A stretch of 64,000 bases of DNA from positions 2,269,501-2,333,500 of the forward strand of contig JARUPY010000539.1 of NCBI GenBank assembly GCA_029817715.1. The letters are read 5' to 3'. The DNA is from Melastoma dodecandrum (Eukaryota; Streptophyta; Magnoliopsida; Myrtales; Melastomataceae). This document shows positions 1 through 13,279 of this stretch, piece by piece. Below the pieces are notes generated by a model. It ran no database searches, was not told the DNA's origin, and saw only the letters and a list, made by a program, of their open reading frames with translations. Both the position numbers and the translations under genes were made by a program. Numbering within the stretch: the first letter of the stretch is position 1; each line of letters opens with the position of its first letter.

Positions 1-3000
1 CCACCATCCTGGCTAGAAGTTGATAGCTTTCCATATGAAATTGTTCCAACCAAAACAGACCCTGGCGGTGTGTTCTAGAAGAATAAAGCAGCTGAAAAAT
101 AAATTATATTGAACAAACCTACAAATATTTTCTTTGGAAAGTTCATCAAATTCATAATTACCTTTGGGAGCTTTTCTTTTGTAGGGGGTGCCAAATATAT
201 AGCTTCCTTTTTACTGAATGAGAATAAAATAGATTAGTCAACAAGTATCAGAAATCCACATCATAATCCATGAACCATCAAGGAGTGATCATACCCCGGA
301 ATCAAAATTGAGGATTTGTAAGCGCCATCTCCAGTCACGGGACCATCAGGCTGAGAGAAAAAGCTCAATCGAATGGCATCCTATATCAGAGCACCGACAA
401 AGAATGTAATAGTTTAGTCTTTGACCATAAATTAGCAATAAAACGAGGTAGACAGTGAGAAAAGACACTTGTTTGGAACAGACCCTACCTTTTCCTCCAG
501 CTTTCTTTCAATAAATAATACCAGTTGCTTCAACTTTTCCAGATATTGTACATTTTCATGTCTGACATGCAATCACAAAACAACCAAAAAAAAAGGTATG
601 ACAGCAATACAATTGCTGTTAAATTTAGTCAAATACAAGTAAAGGATAGAGAAATAGATTTATTATTTCATAATTTCGTATTTGCAATACTTAAGAAATG
701 AAGACTAACCTTAGATATAGTTGAAGAGTATATTCACCCTTAGGAAGTTTTTTAAATTTGGGGTAGACATCCCCCAATGTATGTACTCGCTGAAAATAAG
801 AATGTCAACTGTAAGATTTCTCATAAAAGAGACAAGATGCTTTTTTTTCAGATAAGTAGGCTACAAAACATGTTCCATCAATAACCATCTTTTGCTGCCC
901 GGTCTAGTTAAATTGTCACTGCAAAAAAGCTGATTACCTTGTTTGAATCCGAAACGATGTAAAATTGTGATTCAAATTTGGTGTCGTATACACGGTTATT
1001 GAGTAGGGGAACATAAGGCCTGATTTCCGATCCATCTTCTAGTTTGAACTTGTAACTTCAAAGTAGATATAAATATATTTAAAAAAAATGAAAAACTAAA
1101 AAATACTAATGTAAAATTCTAGATCATATGAAAAGGAAAAATTCTTCTTACGTCAAAGTTAGAGCTAGAATCTGCTTGCCAGAGGGTAAGACATCTCGAT
1201 TTGAATCAAGGGCGTAGAGTTTCGAGTCAACAGGCCGATATGGAATCCGGACCTAGAAAATAAATGATATTCCATAAAAAGGTGATATTATCTTGTTGTC
1301 AAAATAATTCCACAAAGAGAATGGCTTTTTACCATATCGAGAACAGCAGCAGGTGAAAGATTCTCCGATGCAAGCAAAGCTTCAGCATCAATTCTTACCG
1401 GTGCTTCACTACCATCAAGAATTAATTCCTCTTTCTTGACAGCAATCACATGAAATGTAATCTTTAAAAAATATATAAGGTAATTAAGGCCAAAAAGAAC
1501 AAGTTAGATCCAGTCACCTGCAGTAATGTCCTTCTAGAGATGTATACTCAACAAATCAGTGGAAACTCAAACTGTCCACCCTGAATTCTTTATACTACCC
1601 CGATCAAGAATTTTTTTTTTAACAATATGCAGTAATTTGATGAAACGTGGATACATTTTAGATATACAGTGAAAAGAGTTTATGGATAACTAGGTTAATA
1701 TAGAAATCTGTACTAATTTGATACCTTAAAATCCACAGCAGCGGTTTCATTGCTCCCAATTCCACTGGACCAAAACTGAGCTATCGTTAACTCCATAGTC
1801 TGGCCACCAATGACAGGGAATGTATAACTTTTGGCAGCTGGTGAAGAAAAGGTGACCACACTTTCCCAAACAATCGGCCTTTGTAATGGAGAGATCTGAA
1901 AATAGAAAACAGATTAGCGGTTCTCTGGTGTGAGACAGGCCAGCAATGAGTATTTAGTACCTGAACTGCATCAACAAAAAATCTCCGTGTTGTATCAAAT
2001 TCAGATGTTTGCATTATGGCCTCCGCCCATGCAGCACCTTGTGGCACTCTAACAAATCTCCTTTCAATATGACCTATAAATAAGAATCATCAGAAAACAT
2101 CACACGGCACCCAGATTTTATGAGCAACAAGAAGTTTCAACAAACAACAAATGTTTGATACAAATGGCAACTAGTCAAGTTCCAGGAACGTCGACAAATG
2201 AAACTACATTTAACACGACCAGAAGCAAAAAAAAAGAGAGGAAAAAAAAAAGATTTCACAACACTAAGACAGTAAGACCTTTGGGGACACGGTGTGAACT
2301 GTTGTCCCATGAATATCAAAAAGAAGGAAACTAAGCTTAAGAATGATTTCATATTAGAAAAACTCGAGTTGTAAAAGCTCTTGGTTTCTTGTTCATTCAC
2401 TCACTCATTAGTATATTGTACAGTGACAAAATATCTGAAAAACTAAAGAAAATTTCAACTTAAAGAAAACTTATTAAAAATTCCTCTCTGAATTGAGTAG
2501 ATGAATGGTTTAAGACGGAGTGGAGAATAACCTGGAACAAATGACATCTTTGAAAATGGAATTTCCGGAGGTGTAACAGATACTTCTACAGGCTTGGTAA
2601 CCGTTATTGGTATTCTAAAGAGAGGACCCCGCCATGGGGATTTGCAATCAATGCCATAGACTTCAAAATAACGAAGACCAGCACCAAGATTGCAAGGATC
2701 CACGACTATGCTGAAAAAAGAAAAACAGATAAGGATTGTCATTCTGAATCAACTGAAAAGAAGAGAGAAGATTATCAACACAGAAATACATGCTTACTTG
2801 AAGGTCCGACCATTATGTGTCAGCAAGAGATACTCTGGAGGCCTTACGATTGACTTCTCCGTGGAATGTAACTCAATGCACTCCTCAAAGGGAACCAACT
2901 CCTCTAATTTTCCAGCATCCTCATGGAACTTTGGCTCAACTTGAATAGTCCACTAGATTCATAACACTTTCCAATTTTAGATAAAGAAACATTTATGTGA

Positions 3001-6000
3001 CAAATGGTTCCTTCATCGAATAGACAGAGATATAACTGTAGGAACTAAGAGGAACAAAACATCACAAAAAGGCAAATATCTCTATTGTGAGGATCATAAT
3101 TAACTGCTCTCATCCAGTAGCAAAGTACAGTTGCCAGTATGATGAGACTGTTGAGCATATGAGCGCCTACATTTCATTTTCACGAGAGGAAGTAACTCCA
3201 ATGTACAGGACTCTATCCTAGACAACCTAATCTGCAGACAAGGATGTAACCAAGTGAAAAGAAAAGGAAAAGGAAAACTAACAGACACTTCACAATCTTG
3301 AAAAGATGAAGCCATATAAATCGTTTCCTCAAGAAAAAAATAAATCCACTCTCAGAAGCAAAGGAGATCTACAGACTCAGCATCTCTCAAGAGAAGCTCA
3401 CCTTCATAGCCAGCTAACATGATGATACACAAACATTACAAATATATACCTCAGTAGATTGTCCGCAAGAAGTTGCCTCCCGTAGGTATATGCCCCTGAA
3501 TGTAGGTGCTAACAAAACAAAAGGGTACGATAACCACCATTATTTTGATCAACAAAGAGAAAAGAACAAAAATAGCTTTGCAGAACTACCGTGAAAATAT
3601 GAAATGGCCTGAAAAAGATCTTCATAATGTACTCCAAGTGTATTTACAATGATTAAAGACAATGCAATTATATCCTCTTTAGTAATAGCATACTAACATC
3701 CTTAACATCAAACACTATGACGACATGGAAGAATAAAATAACAAATGACATTAGTCCTGCCCAAAGCATTTAATGAAGTCCATAGTTCAACAAAAGAACA
3801 TATCATCAAGGGAAGTTCGCTCTTCTATCCCAAATAAGCTATTTAAGAAAACTAGGTAACTGTCGCTCTTCTATCACAAATAAGCTATTTAAGAAAACTA
3901 GGTAACTGTTCATAAAAGGGAGGACCTCGAGATGAGATAGACACACAGCACAGTTATTCAGAAGCTCGAGGATCTCATCGAATTCTCTTATATTTCTTGA
4001 TAGGGAACAGTTGAAGGCCTAAAGTTACCTGATGTGCCGGATTGAGTGACCTTAACTTGATATTGGACATCTGGAATATTCTTCGACATTTTTATGTATT
4101 CAAAAGCCCTGATAAAGAGAGACAAGACACTTCAGCCTATTTTGTCTCCTCAAATCAACAAAAAACAGAAAAGAAGATTATACTTGTGAACTTGTATGAG
4201 GCCCTGTCCAGTGGATAGCTTATCTTCTGGAAGACTGCCTACAGGAACACATGTATTCTCAAGAGCTCTCCTTACAGTATAAGGGCTCACATCAATGCCT
4301 TCAGCCTACAAGATAAAAACACAACAAAGTTTTAATATAAGTCTCAAGATAATCTATAGAATGATATTGTTATAATATCTTCCAATAACAAGGCCTCTAT
4401 GAAAAGAGTACAATTCTAGCATACTGAATATAGATAATAACTTGCCAAACCATCCACATAACTCGCAACAGTAACTCTTATAAGTAAGAGGGCGTCTTCC
4501 TAAGAAGTGTTCTCAAATCTTTTCCCCACACTAAAAGCAGACAAGGCCAAAAAATACTTATAAAAAAAGATATATTACCTTCATAGCACTCAATAGCAAC
4601 GCCACACCACCGCATGCGGATGGAGAAGCCATAGATGTTCCGTTCATGAGCATGCGCCTCTGTAGGGTCCATGTAGGCACAGGTGCAACAGCTCCACCAG
4701 GGGCACTGATAGAAACCCCTAAATCGCCATCAAATGTTGGTCCTCTGCTAGACCTATATACAAAGATAAATGACAGATAGACCACTTCCCTAATGGAAAA
4801 TGAAGAATTTGCCTCTCACAGTGATTTAAGTTATACATCAGATACCAGGTATATTCTAGCCCCTCACTGGGAGCTTCCACCACAGAATGTGTCCCGGCAG
4901 CCATTGCAGGGGATAAATATGCACCAACACCCATAATGCTTGAGCTAGTGCCACCAGGAGCACCAACAGTGCTTAGTGCTGGCCCATTATTACCAGCACT
5001 ACTCACAAATATCAAACGGTGCTTATCAACCACCTAGGAAGCATCGCCAAAAAAATCAAGAATTGAAAAAAAATGCAGTGACAGTCAACAATGTGCCAAT
5101 TCCACAGTGATCAACCAGGAAGCTACCAATATCTAAGACCTAATTAGCCCTAGAAAGTTAGGTCAAGGGTAGTCACCAAGCCTGAAGAAATACTTTTGGA
5201 TGAAGTCAGACCAGTGCACATGCGACTGGTTTTACAATTAATCCCATTTGCAAACAAGGAAATTATGTCCTGGTAATATTTTTACAATAAAAACTTCACA
5301 ATAATGTAACCAAGTGTTAATCAAACGTGAAACAGAAAGTTATCGAATTTCAGTAGACAATGAGCACCTGGAGCATCCATTCTAGTAAACAAGGAAACCA
5401 GAATGGGCATTTCAATTGAATATAGAACTGTGATAGATATAATTCACAAATAGAATAGTAGAATCCAGATCATACTTCATTGACCAAGTCTACAAAGCGG
5501 CCATAATCAGGAAATAATGTAGGCTCCCCGTAGCTCATGTTGATCAGATCGCACCTATGCTGAAAAAGAGAGGCAATAACCAACGCCAATATCACCAACA
5601 GGATAAAAGCTGCGCTAAATCTTACAAAAAAGAAATAAGTTCTCATGAAAGAGTTAGTCAATGATGATAAAATTTATGGAAAAATAATTCTACCATTTCA
5701 TACCTCAACTGCGGCTATCAGAGCTCGAGTTAAACCGGTTCCCGTTTCCATTGAACCCAATCGCGTGTCCCCAATTTTACAAGATATTACTTGAGCTCCA
5801 GGTGCAATACCATTTAGCAAGGGCTCCTGCAAAGAATTGTTGCAAATGATGATGCTGTCCAAAGGTGGCAACAGTTACCAAAGGTGGCAACAGTTACCGA
5901 TAAATAAGTAAAGTTGGTACCTCTGGATGGAACGCAGTCGCAATACCAGCAACATGTGTACCATGAGGGGAGCAGTCGGTCACTATGCTCAAGATATTCC

Positions 6001-8159
6001 CTTCATCGTACACATTAACAACAAAGGAACAGGCATCCAGCTTGCTGAACATGCCATATTTGCGCTCGATCCTGTTCCAATTAAACGTCGGCCAACATTT
6101 TACCAAAAGAAGAAAGGGCCTTTGAGCGATCAGTGAAGAAAGATAAGAAGCCAACTGCATGCTTTCCTCACAACAATAACACTTGAATAGATATCAAAAG
6201 AGTAAGCTGGTTAGGAGTGAATAACACAGGAACTCCAATAATTTTGATTGCAAAATCAGTCAGATGCAGTAGGTCCAGTTCACTAGTTTTTCCTCACCTG
6301 AAGTTAGTCAAAGGTTCAAAGTCAGCTAGCTTCCCAGAGTCTGAGCCATCCTCAAGGCTCTGCGTGTCAAGAGCAACCCTCCAAAATTCTCCGTCATGCC
6401 ATACAACCGCATCTATTATAGGCCCATGGTCTTCGTAGCTCTAGGATGTAAAGTATTTGGGAACATTACTTCACAGGATTACTTGCCGAATCCAGGGGAG
6501 ACAAAAAACACAATATACTTGCCTCTGCTTGCTTTCTGAGAAGATCAACTCTATTTTGAAGATCTTCCTTAATCCTCTTACACTCAGCATCCTCTGCTTT
6601 ACCATGCTTCTGCATGTACATTATTATCCAGCAGGAGAAAATATATAGTAGACAAATGTGAGATCGCGCAAATACAAATGAAGACGTCAAACAATCAAAA
6701 CCTGATCAAATTCATCTTGGGCTTTTACAGCCTTGGCAATAGCCGCTTGATTCTTTTCATCCCACTTCTTCCTACGTTCTTTCTGCACAATGGCAGGAAG
6801 ATTAATCGAGTGAACAAGATGCAGGCACAAAATGCAGATGAAGAGCTTGTACACCAGCAGTGAATCCAACTAGCCACCTTTACCTTTAAACGTGATGTTA
6901 AACTATCCGTAAACAGCTCATACACCAGCTTACAACCCACATGCCAGTTACCAGAAGGATTTTTCCAGGATGAATTTATAGCAAGTGAAGCCCCTGAGAG
7001 AAAATATCAGATATTTTCAGATGATTACAGGGACATTGAACAAAATAAGAAAGATTGGAATACAACAGTTTTCATGAAACAGTTAACATGTTTCTGGAGG
7101 TGAACTAGATGTAATGATTTAACATCCTTTACAAAGACAGTAACCTCATTCAACAAATCACCATAAATTACACAGATTGAGCATAGCACCAAAAAGAAAG
7201 GTTCAAAAATCTACAGGAGATTTTAAAACAAAAGGAGCAAGAAAGATAAAAGAAAAAAAAAGTAAAATCTTAAACTAAAGGAGCAAGCTTTCAATTCAAA
7301 AATCAAGAAAATACAGGAAAGATGGTCATCACCCGAAGCTCCACATATATGACCGTCTGAATCAGCCTGGACTACTTTGGATGTATCAACATCTCCACTA
7401 CCAGTGCTGACCACGAAGAAAACTCGTTAGCTTACAATTAAGGATCTTCGAATGAACAGTGAAAAATCCACATCCCCTTACCAATCAAGAACATCTAAGA
7501 TCTTCGGCTTTCCATCAGAGGTTAACTGCAATCCCGCTGCAGCCGGATCAACTCCAGAATCTGCATATCATGATATAAATTCAATTTAGATACACGGCTC
7601 ACAAGAACTCGGGCAAAATCAGGGGAGCATATTTGCTTTTGGTTACTCCTTGAACAAAAGACAGATGACAGACAAACAACGCTCCCATTGTCGCCACTCC
7701 CAACAGCTGCTCTATCCTGGAAGAAGTTAAAAAAAAAATCCAGAGCATCAGCAATTCAAACACGCTACCGAATATAGCGATGACGACCCCGCGTCCGTCG
7801 TACTCCGGGTGCTCCTCGATGAAGCGGTCGGCGGCGATCTCCTTCTTGGGCATCAGGGACGCAAGGAAAGTGGATTCGTTAAGTTTCAGGCTCCGGAGTG
7901 AGCCGTTATCATCACCTCCGCCCCTGCCAACGGTGGTCGCGCCAATCGAAGAGCAAGGCATCGCCTTAACACTCACTCCACTGTGACGATGACTACTCCG
8001 ACGGCAATAACGATGACGTTGGCGATTGCCGTTCCCGGGAAACCGTCCGTTCGGTCGCCTCCCCGCTGACTGAAGGAGGAAAGGGAGTAGTGGGCGGTCG
8101 GCCCTGTCGCGGATATGACGAGGATATGATGGCGATGATGGGAATGGGAGTGCGTGCAT
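1..8159 (-). CDS. TPP2: Tripeptidyl peptidase II (subtilisin-like serine protease), 3' end outside the window
   Basis: TPP2 is a very large cytosolic serine exopeptidase that removes tripeptides from peptides released by the proteasome. I place 27 coding exons, all phase-consistent: 7769-7961 (extending to an in-frame ATG at 8159), 7482-7560, 7333-7406, 6884-6993, 6702-6782, 6523-6609, 6298-6440, 5921-6071, 5704-5826, 5476-5559, 4846-5033, 4579-4753, 4184-4305, 4029-4108, 3450-3508, 2798-2952, 2532-2710, 1961-2073, 1725-1895, 1333-1461, 1152-1252, 938-1055, 710-789, 489-561, 295-380, 162-213 and 1-74. They encode about 1,026 residues from the conserved MPCSS start at 7961. The subtilase triad is present: Asp in AIFDSG split over exons 1/2, His in SPHGTHVAG, Ser in NGTSMASPS. 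Compared with the roughly 1,380-residue Arabidopsis protein as I remember it, the last ~300 residues lie beyond position 1. The ATG at 8159 would add a 66-residue basic, Ser/Arg-rich extension. The intron after exon 6 uses a GC donor. Confidence 0.95.
3817..3908. repeat. 46-bp direct tandem duplication in a TPP2 intron
   Basis: Two adjacent 46-base units, 3817-3862 and 3863-3908, differ at a single base (c versus a). They lie in the intron between TPP2 exons 14 and 15. The near identity points to a recent local duplication. No function is apparent. Confidence 0.9.
5861..5898. repeat. 19-bp direct tandem duplication in a TPP2 intron
   Basis: The unit aaaggtggcaacagttacc occurs twice head to tail (5861-5879 and 5880-5898), about 25 bases from the acceptor border of TPP2 exon 8 in the intron between exons 8 and 9. 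It is simple slippage-type repetition. It sits near the acceptor side of exon 9's neighbour but outside both splice sites. Confidence 0.85.
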
Positions 8160-8686
8160 TTGGGGTATTATTATAAATTCATCCAACGAGCGGCGCCGTG
8201 GGTTGGGCCGAAGGGTTTGGCGGCTGATGGCGTTGGTTGGACGCTATGGGGCGCGGCGGCGTTTTAGGATTGGATAAAGAGGCTGGCGGCTCGGGTTCGG
8301 GTGGCAGGCATTGGGCCTATTAAATTACGATTAAGCCCTTCACGTAGGTTTGTTTGTTCATGCGGTGGAGGCTTCGGGCTCCACATGTGGCCCCTACCAC
8401 CATTTGGGCCCGGTCGTGTAATAAAACGAAACGATGACGTCTACCTAAATAGTTGCTGCTGTGGAACCGTGTCGTGTCTCCTCGTTAAGAAATTTGACAA
8501 ATATCCTTGAACGTGTATTTGGTATGAGAATTAAATGATAGAAATATGCAGGAATACCTGCGACCAATGCAGCACGTGACTAGTTTTCCTAATATTGTGC
8601 CTCCTGATCATAAATTCAAACGTTGTCGTCCATAGCATCTTAGATGCTTTTATCAGACACGGCACGGCTAAGTACTCGCGCTCTGT
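8160..8686. promoter_or_regulatory. TPP2 promoter / spacer before the pectin acetylesterase 3' end
   Basis: No coding exon is visible here. The stretch holds the presumed 5' leader and promoter of TPP2 (reading leftward) and the downstream flank of the leftward pectin acetylesterase gene. Short plus-strand open frames at 8301-8510 show no family resemblance. The part nearest TPP2 is GC-rich, as is its first exon. Confidence 0.5.
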
Positions 8687-11188
8687 TCATCGTCGTCGTG
8701 CGAGAAAAGAATCGAAGACTCGGCCTGTTATTCCTTCTGTTTGAGATAACGGTATAAGGTCGTGGCAGGTTTTGTCGCAAGGATATGGGCAATCGATCTC
8801 CTTGGTGACTTTCCTGCTGAAGTACCAGTCCCCAACCGCCTCCGCGATCGTCTGAAAGGAGAAACATGGAGATGATAATGCGACGAGAACTTTGAACTGG
8901 CAAGCAGAGATGTTAAGTTGATTCACCTTGTTGTTTACTCTTGGGGAGTCCACTGCAAACCAAGTGTCCTGCAACTCGCTCTGGCAGTGCGCAAAGCAAG
9001 AGTTGACGAATACCCCTCCTCGCCTTGAATACAATCTGAATGGCCTCAAAGCTTCTATCATATCGTTCCTCAAACCTGAAGGAATCCGCAGGCATCATTT
9101 ACTGATGAAGCATAGGATGGGAAGACAGGGGGAATGAATTACCTTGCAATACTTGTATCTGTTCTGGACTACAAGCGGCAGGATCGAGTTTGCACCGGAT
9201 CCAGTGACCTTTCGAGTCTGCTGGAGGAGGCACCAACGAGTGATGGAACTGACAAATTTAGACAACTGTTGGGATTCACTTTGCTGATGAAATGGGCTCA
9301 ACAATTCAAACATCTGTAGGCGAAGCGATATTTCTCTTTTACCTGGAAGACATCATATGCTGAATTCAGAATGAAGAATGGTGTCGTGATGAACTTCAAT
9401 GTGTATTGGGGGAAGAAGCACTGCGAAGAACAAACCAATATCATAACAGCACAAATCCATATGCCACTAAGCGAGGGATGGGATATTGCCGACCCAACGA
9501 CGTACCAAACTCGGATACAGATGAGAACTGGTGCAGTTCTGGTTTAGGTTCTTCTCGATACCCTGCAAGGAAACAAGGTCTTTGTAGAAAGCCCTCATGG
9601 TGTGATTTAGGGCAACATCTCTTCTACAGCAGAAAGTGCGACGGTGATTACTATTGGTGTGACGAAAAGTAATGCAGATGGACTCGAGAGGCAAACATGA
9701 ACACACTCGTCGAGGAAGAATCCGGCATCGCTCAAACACTTTACGCTAGCATTACTCGGCAGGTAAGCCGCAAAGTTGTCACAGTGCAGGAAAGAAGCCA
9801 AGCCCCCCGCAGAACAGCCTGAAAGCAGAGCCTGGAGGAATTTACGCTCAACTGAATTGAACCGAAAACGCGTGCCCATGTGAGTTCAGGTTAATGTGTA
9901 TGCATATTTTTTACCTTGTGTGCTTGTCGTAGACCTTTAGGTACAAGGTCCAGGATAATTGCCTGCCATATCCTTTGACCTCTGAAGTACAGCAACGATG
10001 TCTGCGACCATTTTATGCAACCCGGATCAATTCCTCGAAATTTGGTAATCTCATATCTCTCCAGACAAGAGTTGAGTCAGTAATACTTACACCGTTGTCG
10101 AACTCAGCATCCCCGGCAAACGAAGCCCCATCGCAGTACCTGAGCTTCACCCGGTTCCAGTTATAAAAGTCTGGATCAGCATTCAGCAATACCAACCAGT
10201 CATAAGTCAGTGACAGCAAGAACCAAAAGACCCCACTCTCCCACACCAAAATCAAACGCGATTCTTAAATGTGGGAAGTCAAATGATGTCTTAAAAGCTA
10301 GAATTGCAAGGATCTATATGTTTTGCATGGTAACATGGGACAGTTTGGTATGTCCTTTAGGAAATCACTTTTTCTACCTAACAGACAGGGCTCACGAGAA
10401 AACATGCGTGCAAAGATCATCAAACGAGGCAGAATGAAATTATGCCTGCCTGACCTGGATTGAGGGAGGCGTTGTCGCTCAGGATCCCGGAGAAGACCTC
10501 GAACCGGGTCATGTACCGGGTAGATCCGCGGCGGGTCTCGGCCCTCTCTAGGCACGACCCAATGTCGTTGCACCACCCACCTCCCTGTTTAGCTTAAATC
10601 TTCTCGTTTAGCATCTCTATACTTCATGACTTTTTTAATCATCCTCAAAATCTAATAATAGAAACAAAGCTCCTGTCTCTAGACGTGTCAGTTAACTTGC
10701 AAGCTGGACAACACAACCGGCACGGAGCACCAGACAACTTTTGGACCAAACACAAGCCGCAAAACGCCGACCGCATAAATTCGGCTCTAATTCCGACAAT
10801 TCCCTTACTTATACCAGAACGACTGAACTCCACGTTACTAAGACAAACTGCAAGTTGAAATTGTAACCGTAGCTAACCTCGAACTGCAGGAGCCAGTTAT
10901 CCGCTCCGGCACCGAATCCTCGATGCAGATGATATGCTGGCAGACTCCCGTCCAAGCAATCTGAAAACAGAGCACCATTCCGTTACTCCGGGGCCGAGAG
11001 AAGAGCAGCAAATGCGGCGGCAAGTAAATTATCAGTCGGTCTCCCTCACAGGCACCGATGTCGGAAGCGTTGCGGACGATGGTCATGTTAACCAGGAGCC
11101 GCTCGTCGGAGAAGACCCGCCGTGCGGAGGACCCCGCGGCCAGCAACGTAACGAGAGTCGCCGCGACTCGGATCGCGTACGGATTCAT
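8687..11188 (-). CDS. Pectin acetylesterase (Notum/PAE family)
   Basis: This enzyme removes acetyl groups from cell-wall pectin after secretion. Eleven exons join in phase to 420 codons (419 residues): 11050-11188, 10878-10960, 10455-10584, 10091-10170, 9915-10001, 9707-9831, 9506-9623, 9343-9420, 9143-9248, 8927-9075 and 8687-8851. The first ATG in the exon-1 frame is at 11188 and opens a hydrophobic signal-peptide-like start ([19 protein letters not shown]). Family landmarks in order are [44 protein letters not shown], the nucleophile Ser in LSGCSAGG, the Asp region LNSAYDVFQ, the His region NSCFAHCQ, and the Cys-rich C-terminal block [12 protein letters not shown]. Length and intron number fit the plant PAE family. 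The gene is probably intact. Confidence 0.93.
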
Positions 11189-12599
11189 CCTCAGCGCAGA
11201 CGGGGGATTGAATGGGACTGCATTGGAGGGTCCGGCCAATGGAAGTTCAAGCGAAGAGAAGGAGGCGAGTTTTGGAGAGGGGGACGATGAAGAATAAGGC
11301 GGAGATAAAAGAAAGAAACAAAGGAAGACGACAAAGACAAAAAGAGAGAGACCATACCGCAACCACGCGCTTCCGCCCTTGTTCGCTCGACTCAACAGAA
11401 TGCTGATGATGCAATCCCAACATAAATCAAGTCTGTGAAATTAGCTAAGTTCAATTTTACACGGAATTTGTGGAAGTATTTACCGGAGAAGGGAAAAGGG
11501 CAAAAGGCGACTCGCATTTATTCCCCTACCCAGCAGCCCTAAAGCGGAAAACATTGACTTTGGTCTGGCTATAACTAAATCACCGCATTGGATGATGCTC
11601 TGCCGATTTCTTACACAGGATTCAGGAGTGGGAGGGGGAGAGGAAAAGGAGGTAAAAAAATAACTGAGATTGGTTAAGTGGTCTAATGTCAATCAATGAA
11701 CGAAGATGATGGGGATGGGGTCGGTGGGGAAATGCGTGAAGTTTCAAGAGCGTAGTTAACAACTAACATGAATTATCCGGCTCTTGCTGGGCGTTGGGTA
11801 GTAACCAGTAGGACCCACTTTGACATTGCGCAATTCCTTTCTCCCATCTCTCGTCTTCTCTGGGTTTATGAGTTTCAATACGTGGACCAAGAGGAGAGAG
11901 AGAGCGGAAAGGGTAAGAAGGGTGCGTTTGGCTTATGAACATTTTCGGACTCTTTTCAGGTTCTCGCAGTTTTTGTTTTCAGGTTTTTCTTATATTAATG
12001 TATTAAATTAAAAAATTATGTAAACTATGTTCTTTCTTTGAAACTAAAATTTATAAAGCAAACGACGGAGGGAAAAACTGGGTAAAGTCGTTTTCGCTTT
12101 CATTAACAAAACTAGAAAATTGATTTTTTTATTATGAATATTCGTGAATCTCGTTATAATCCCGAGATCTTTTTATTATCGAAACTTTTTATCTATCGAG
12201 ACATTTTATTTGTTTATACTATAAATAAAGGATCTTATAAGATGTATATTTTGTACCTTTTGATCGAAATCATAGACAAACTCTTTTCCTCTTTATACGT
12301 TCTTTCTTTCACGTATTCTCTTGATCTTTTTTCTACTCGTTCTTTGTTTTACAATACTTTTCATTTTGTATTTTTTACACACTATTCTTAAACCAAACTT
12401 CTTTCTCACGAAAAAAAAAATAAAAATTGAAAACCGAAAAATTTTCCACGTCCAAACAGGCACTGGAAATGGTGTTATTTTGGGTGGGCTTTACATTGCC
12501 GGTACCAAATTGGAACACAGGACAAAGTTTAGCAAACAAAGAAAATAATCAGGAGATGAGGACCAAATTGTAAATAACTGACCGGTCGGTCGGTCGGTC
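11189..12599. promoter_or_regulatory. Divergent intergenic region between pectin acetylesterase and SPPL1
   Basis: This 1.4-kb spacer separates two genes transcribed away from each other, so it should hold both promoters. The right half (about 12000-12420) is very AT-rich with many short open frames that look random. A short GGTC repeat (about 12582-12599) sits just upstream of the presumed SPPL1 leader. No RNA gene or mobile element is recognised. The frame upstream of the esterase start lacks any ATG above 11188. Confidence 0.5.
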
Positions 12600-12791
12600 A
12601 TTTACCTTGTTCGAGGATCGGGAACAGCAGCGGAGGGGTTCTCTTGGGAAGTCAAGGGGTCACTCAAAATCCCACCCGATCCCTAGCTTTGTTTTCGTTC
12701 CCGGCGTTCATTTTTCGTCTTCCGGCAAATGGTGCTGCGTTGTTGTCTTCCCGACTGCTGTCCGAGTTCGTGTTATTTCTTTTCCGAGAAG
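12600..12791 (+). other. SPPL1: Probable 5' leader exon of SPPL1, split from the coding exon by a retrotransposon
   Basis: A GC-richer stretch ends in a consensus donor (gagaag then gtgagt at 12792). No convincing protein is encoded. The next good acceptors are downstream of the copia element, for example the ttttcag ending at 18199, before the SPPL1 ATG at 18473. I infer an untranslated first exon and a leader intron that was about 290 bases before the insertion and is now about 5.4 kb. The exact transcription start is not visible. Confidence 0.5.
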
Positions 12792-13005
12792 GTGAGTTCG
12801 GGACTCGATCTTTTTGCCAGCAATGGGGGAATGGTCGATAATGATGCGGGCCGCCCCCGGTAACATTTTTCCTCTGCATGTATCCGACGAGCGCCTCTTT
12901 AGTTTGCCTAGGCTTGAGATGATTGGCGATGTTTCATTTTAATTGGTAAAATATTAGCAGTGGGGATATTGTGATTCCGAGTTTCTTAACGTGCTTTTGG
13001 TTGCC

Positions 13006-13010
13006 GTAGA
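13006..13010. repeat. Target-site duplication GTAGA (left copy) of the copia element
   Basis: The five bases gtaga directly precede the left LTR and recur directly after the right LTR at 18128-18132. A 5-bp duplication is the expected product of Ty1/copia integrase. Confidence 0.9.
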
Positions 13011-13279
13011 TGAAAGCAAACTGCAACTCCAACACACCAGAGAAATGTTGAAAAATGATCCAACTGAATCAACCACCTTTTCTGCTCTGTCAAACTACCC
13101 TTTATATAGTTTGTTACAATATGTTAACCAGTCACCGACTCACAATACATAACTATTATAGACTTCTATTTAAACCTCTAACTAACAAACCCAACTTGAT
13201 GAGCTTGATCCTTCCAGTACTGTACTTCGTGAAACCTGCGACCATCTTGTACAGCAGCAGCAACTCTGTTCTGCTGACA
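13011..13279 (-). repeat. 3' LTR of the copia element (element reads leftward)
   Basis: This 269-base copy appears identical to the one at 17859-18127. The TATA-like motif TATATAAA, read leftward, lies at 13101-13108. The last 102 coding bases of the gag-pol frame, including its stop at 13178, are inside this LTR. Confidence 0.93.

Noticed and set aside
10838..11395. Upstream extension of the pectin acetylesterase first exon with a hydrophobic stretch
   Set aside because: The frame is open to 11395 but has no ATG above 11188; the apparent start there is TTG. The ATG at 11188 already gives a signal-peptide-like start.
12134..12391. AT-rich plus-strand frame upstream of SPPL1
   Set aside because: Composition is Phe/Tyr/Ile-heavy as expected from AT-rich DNA by chance; there is no family pattern or splice context.
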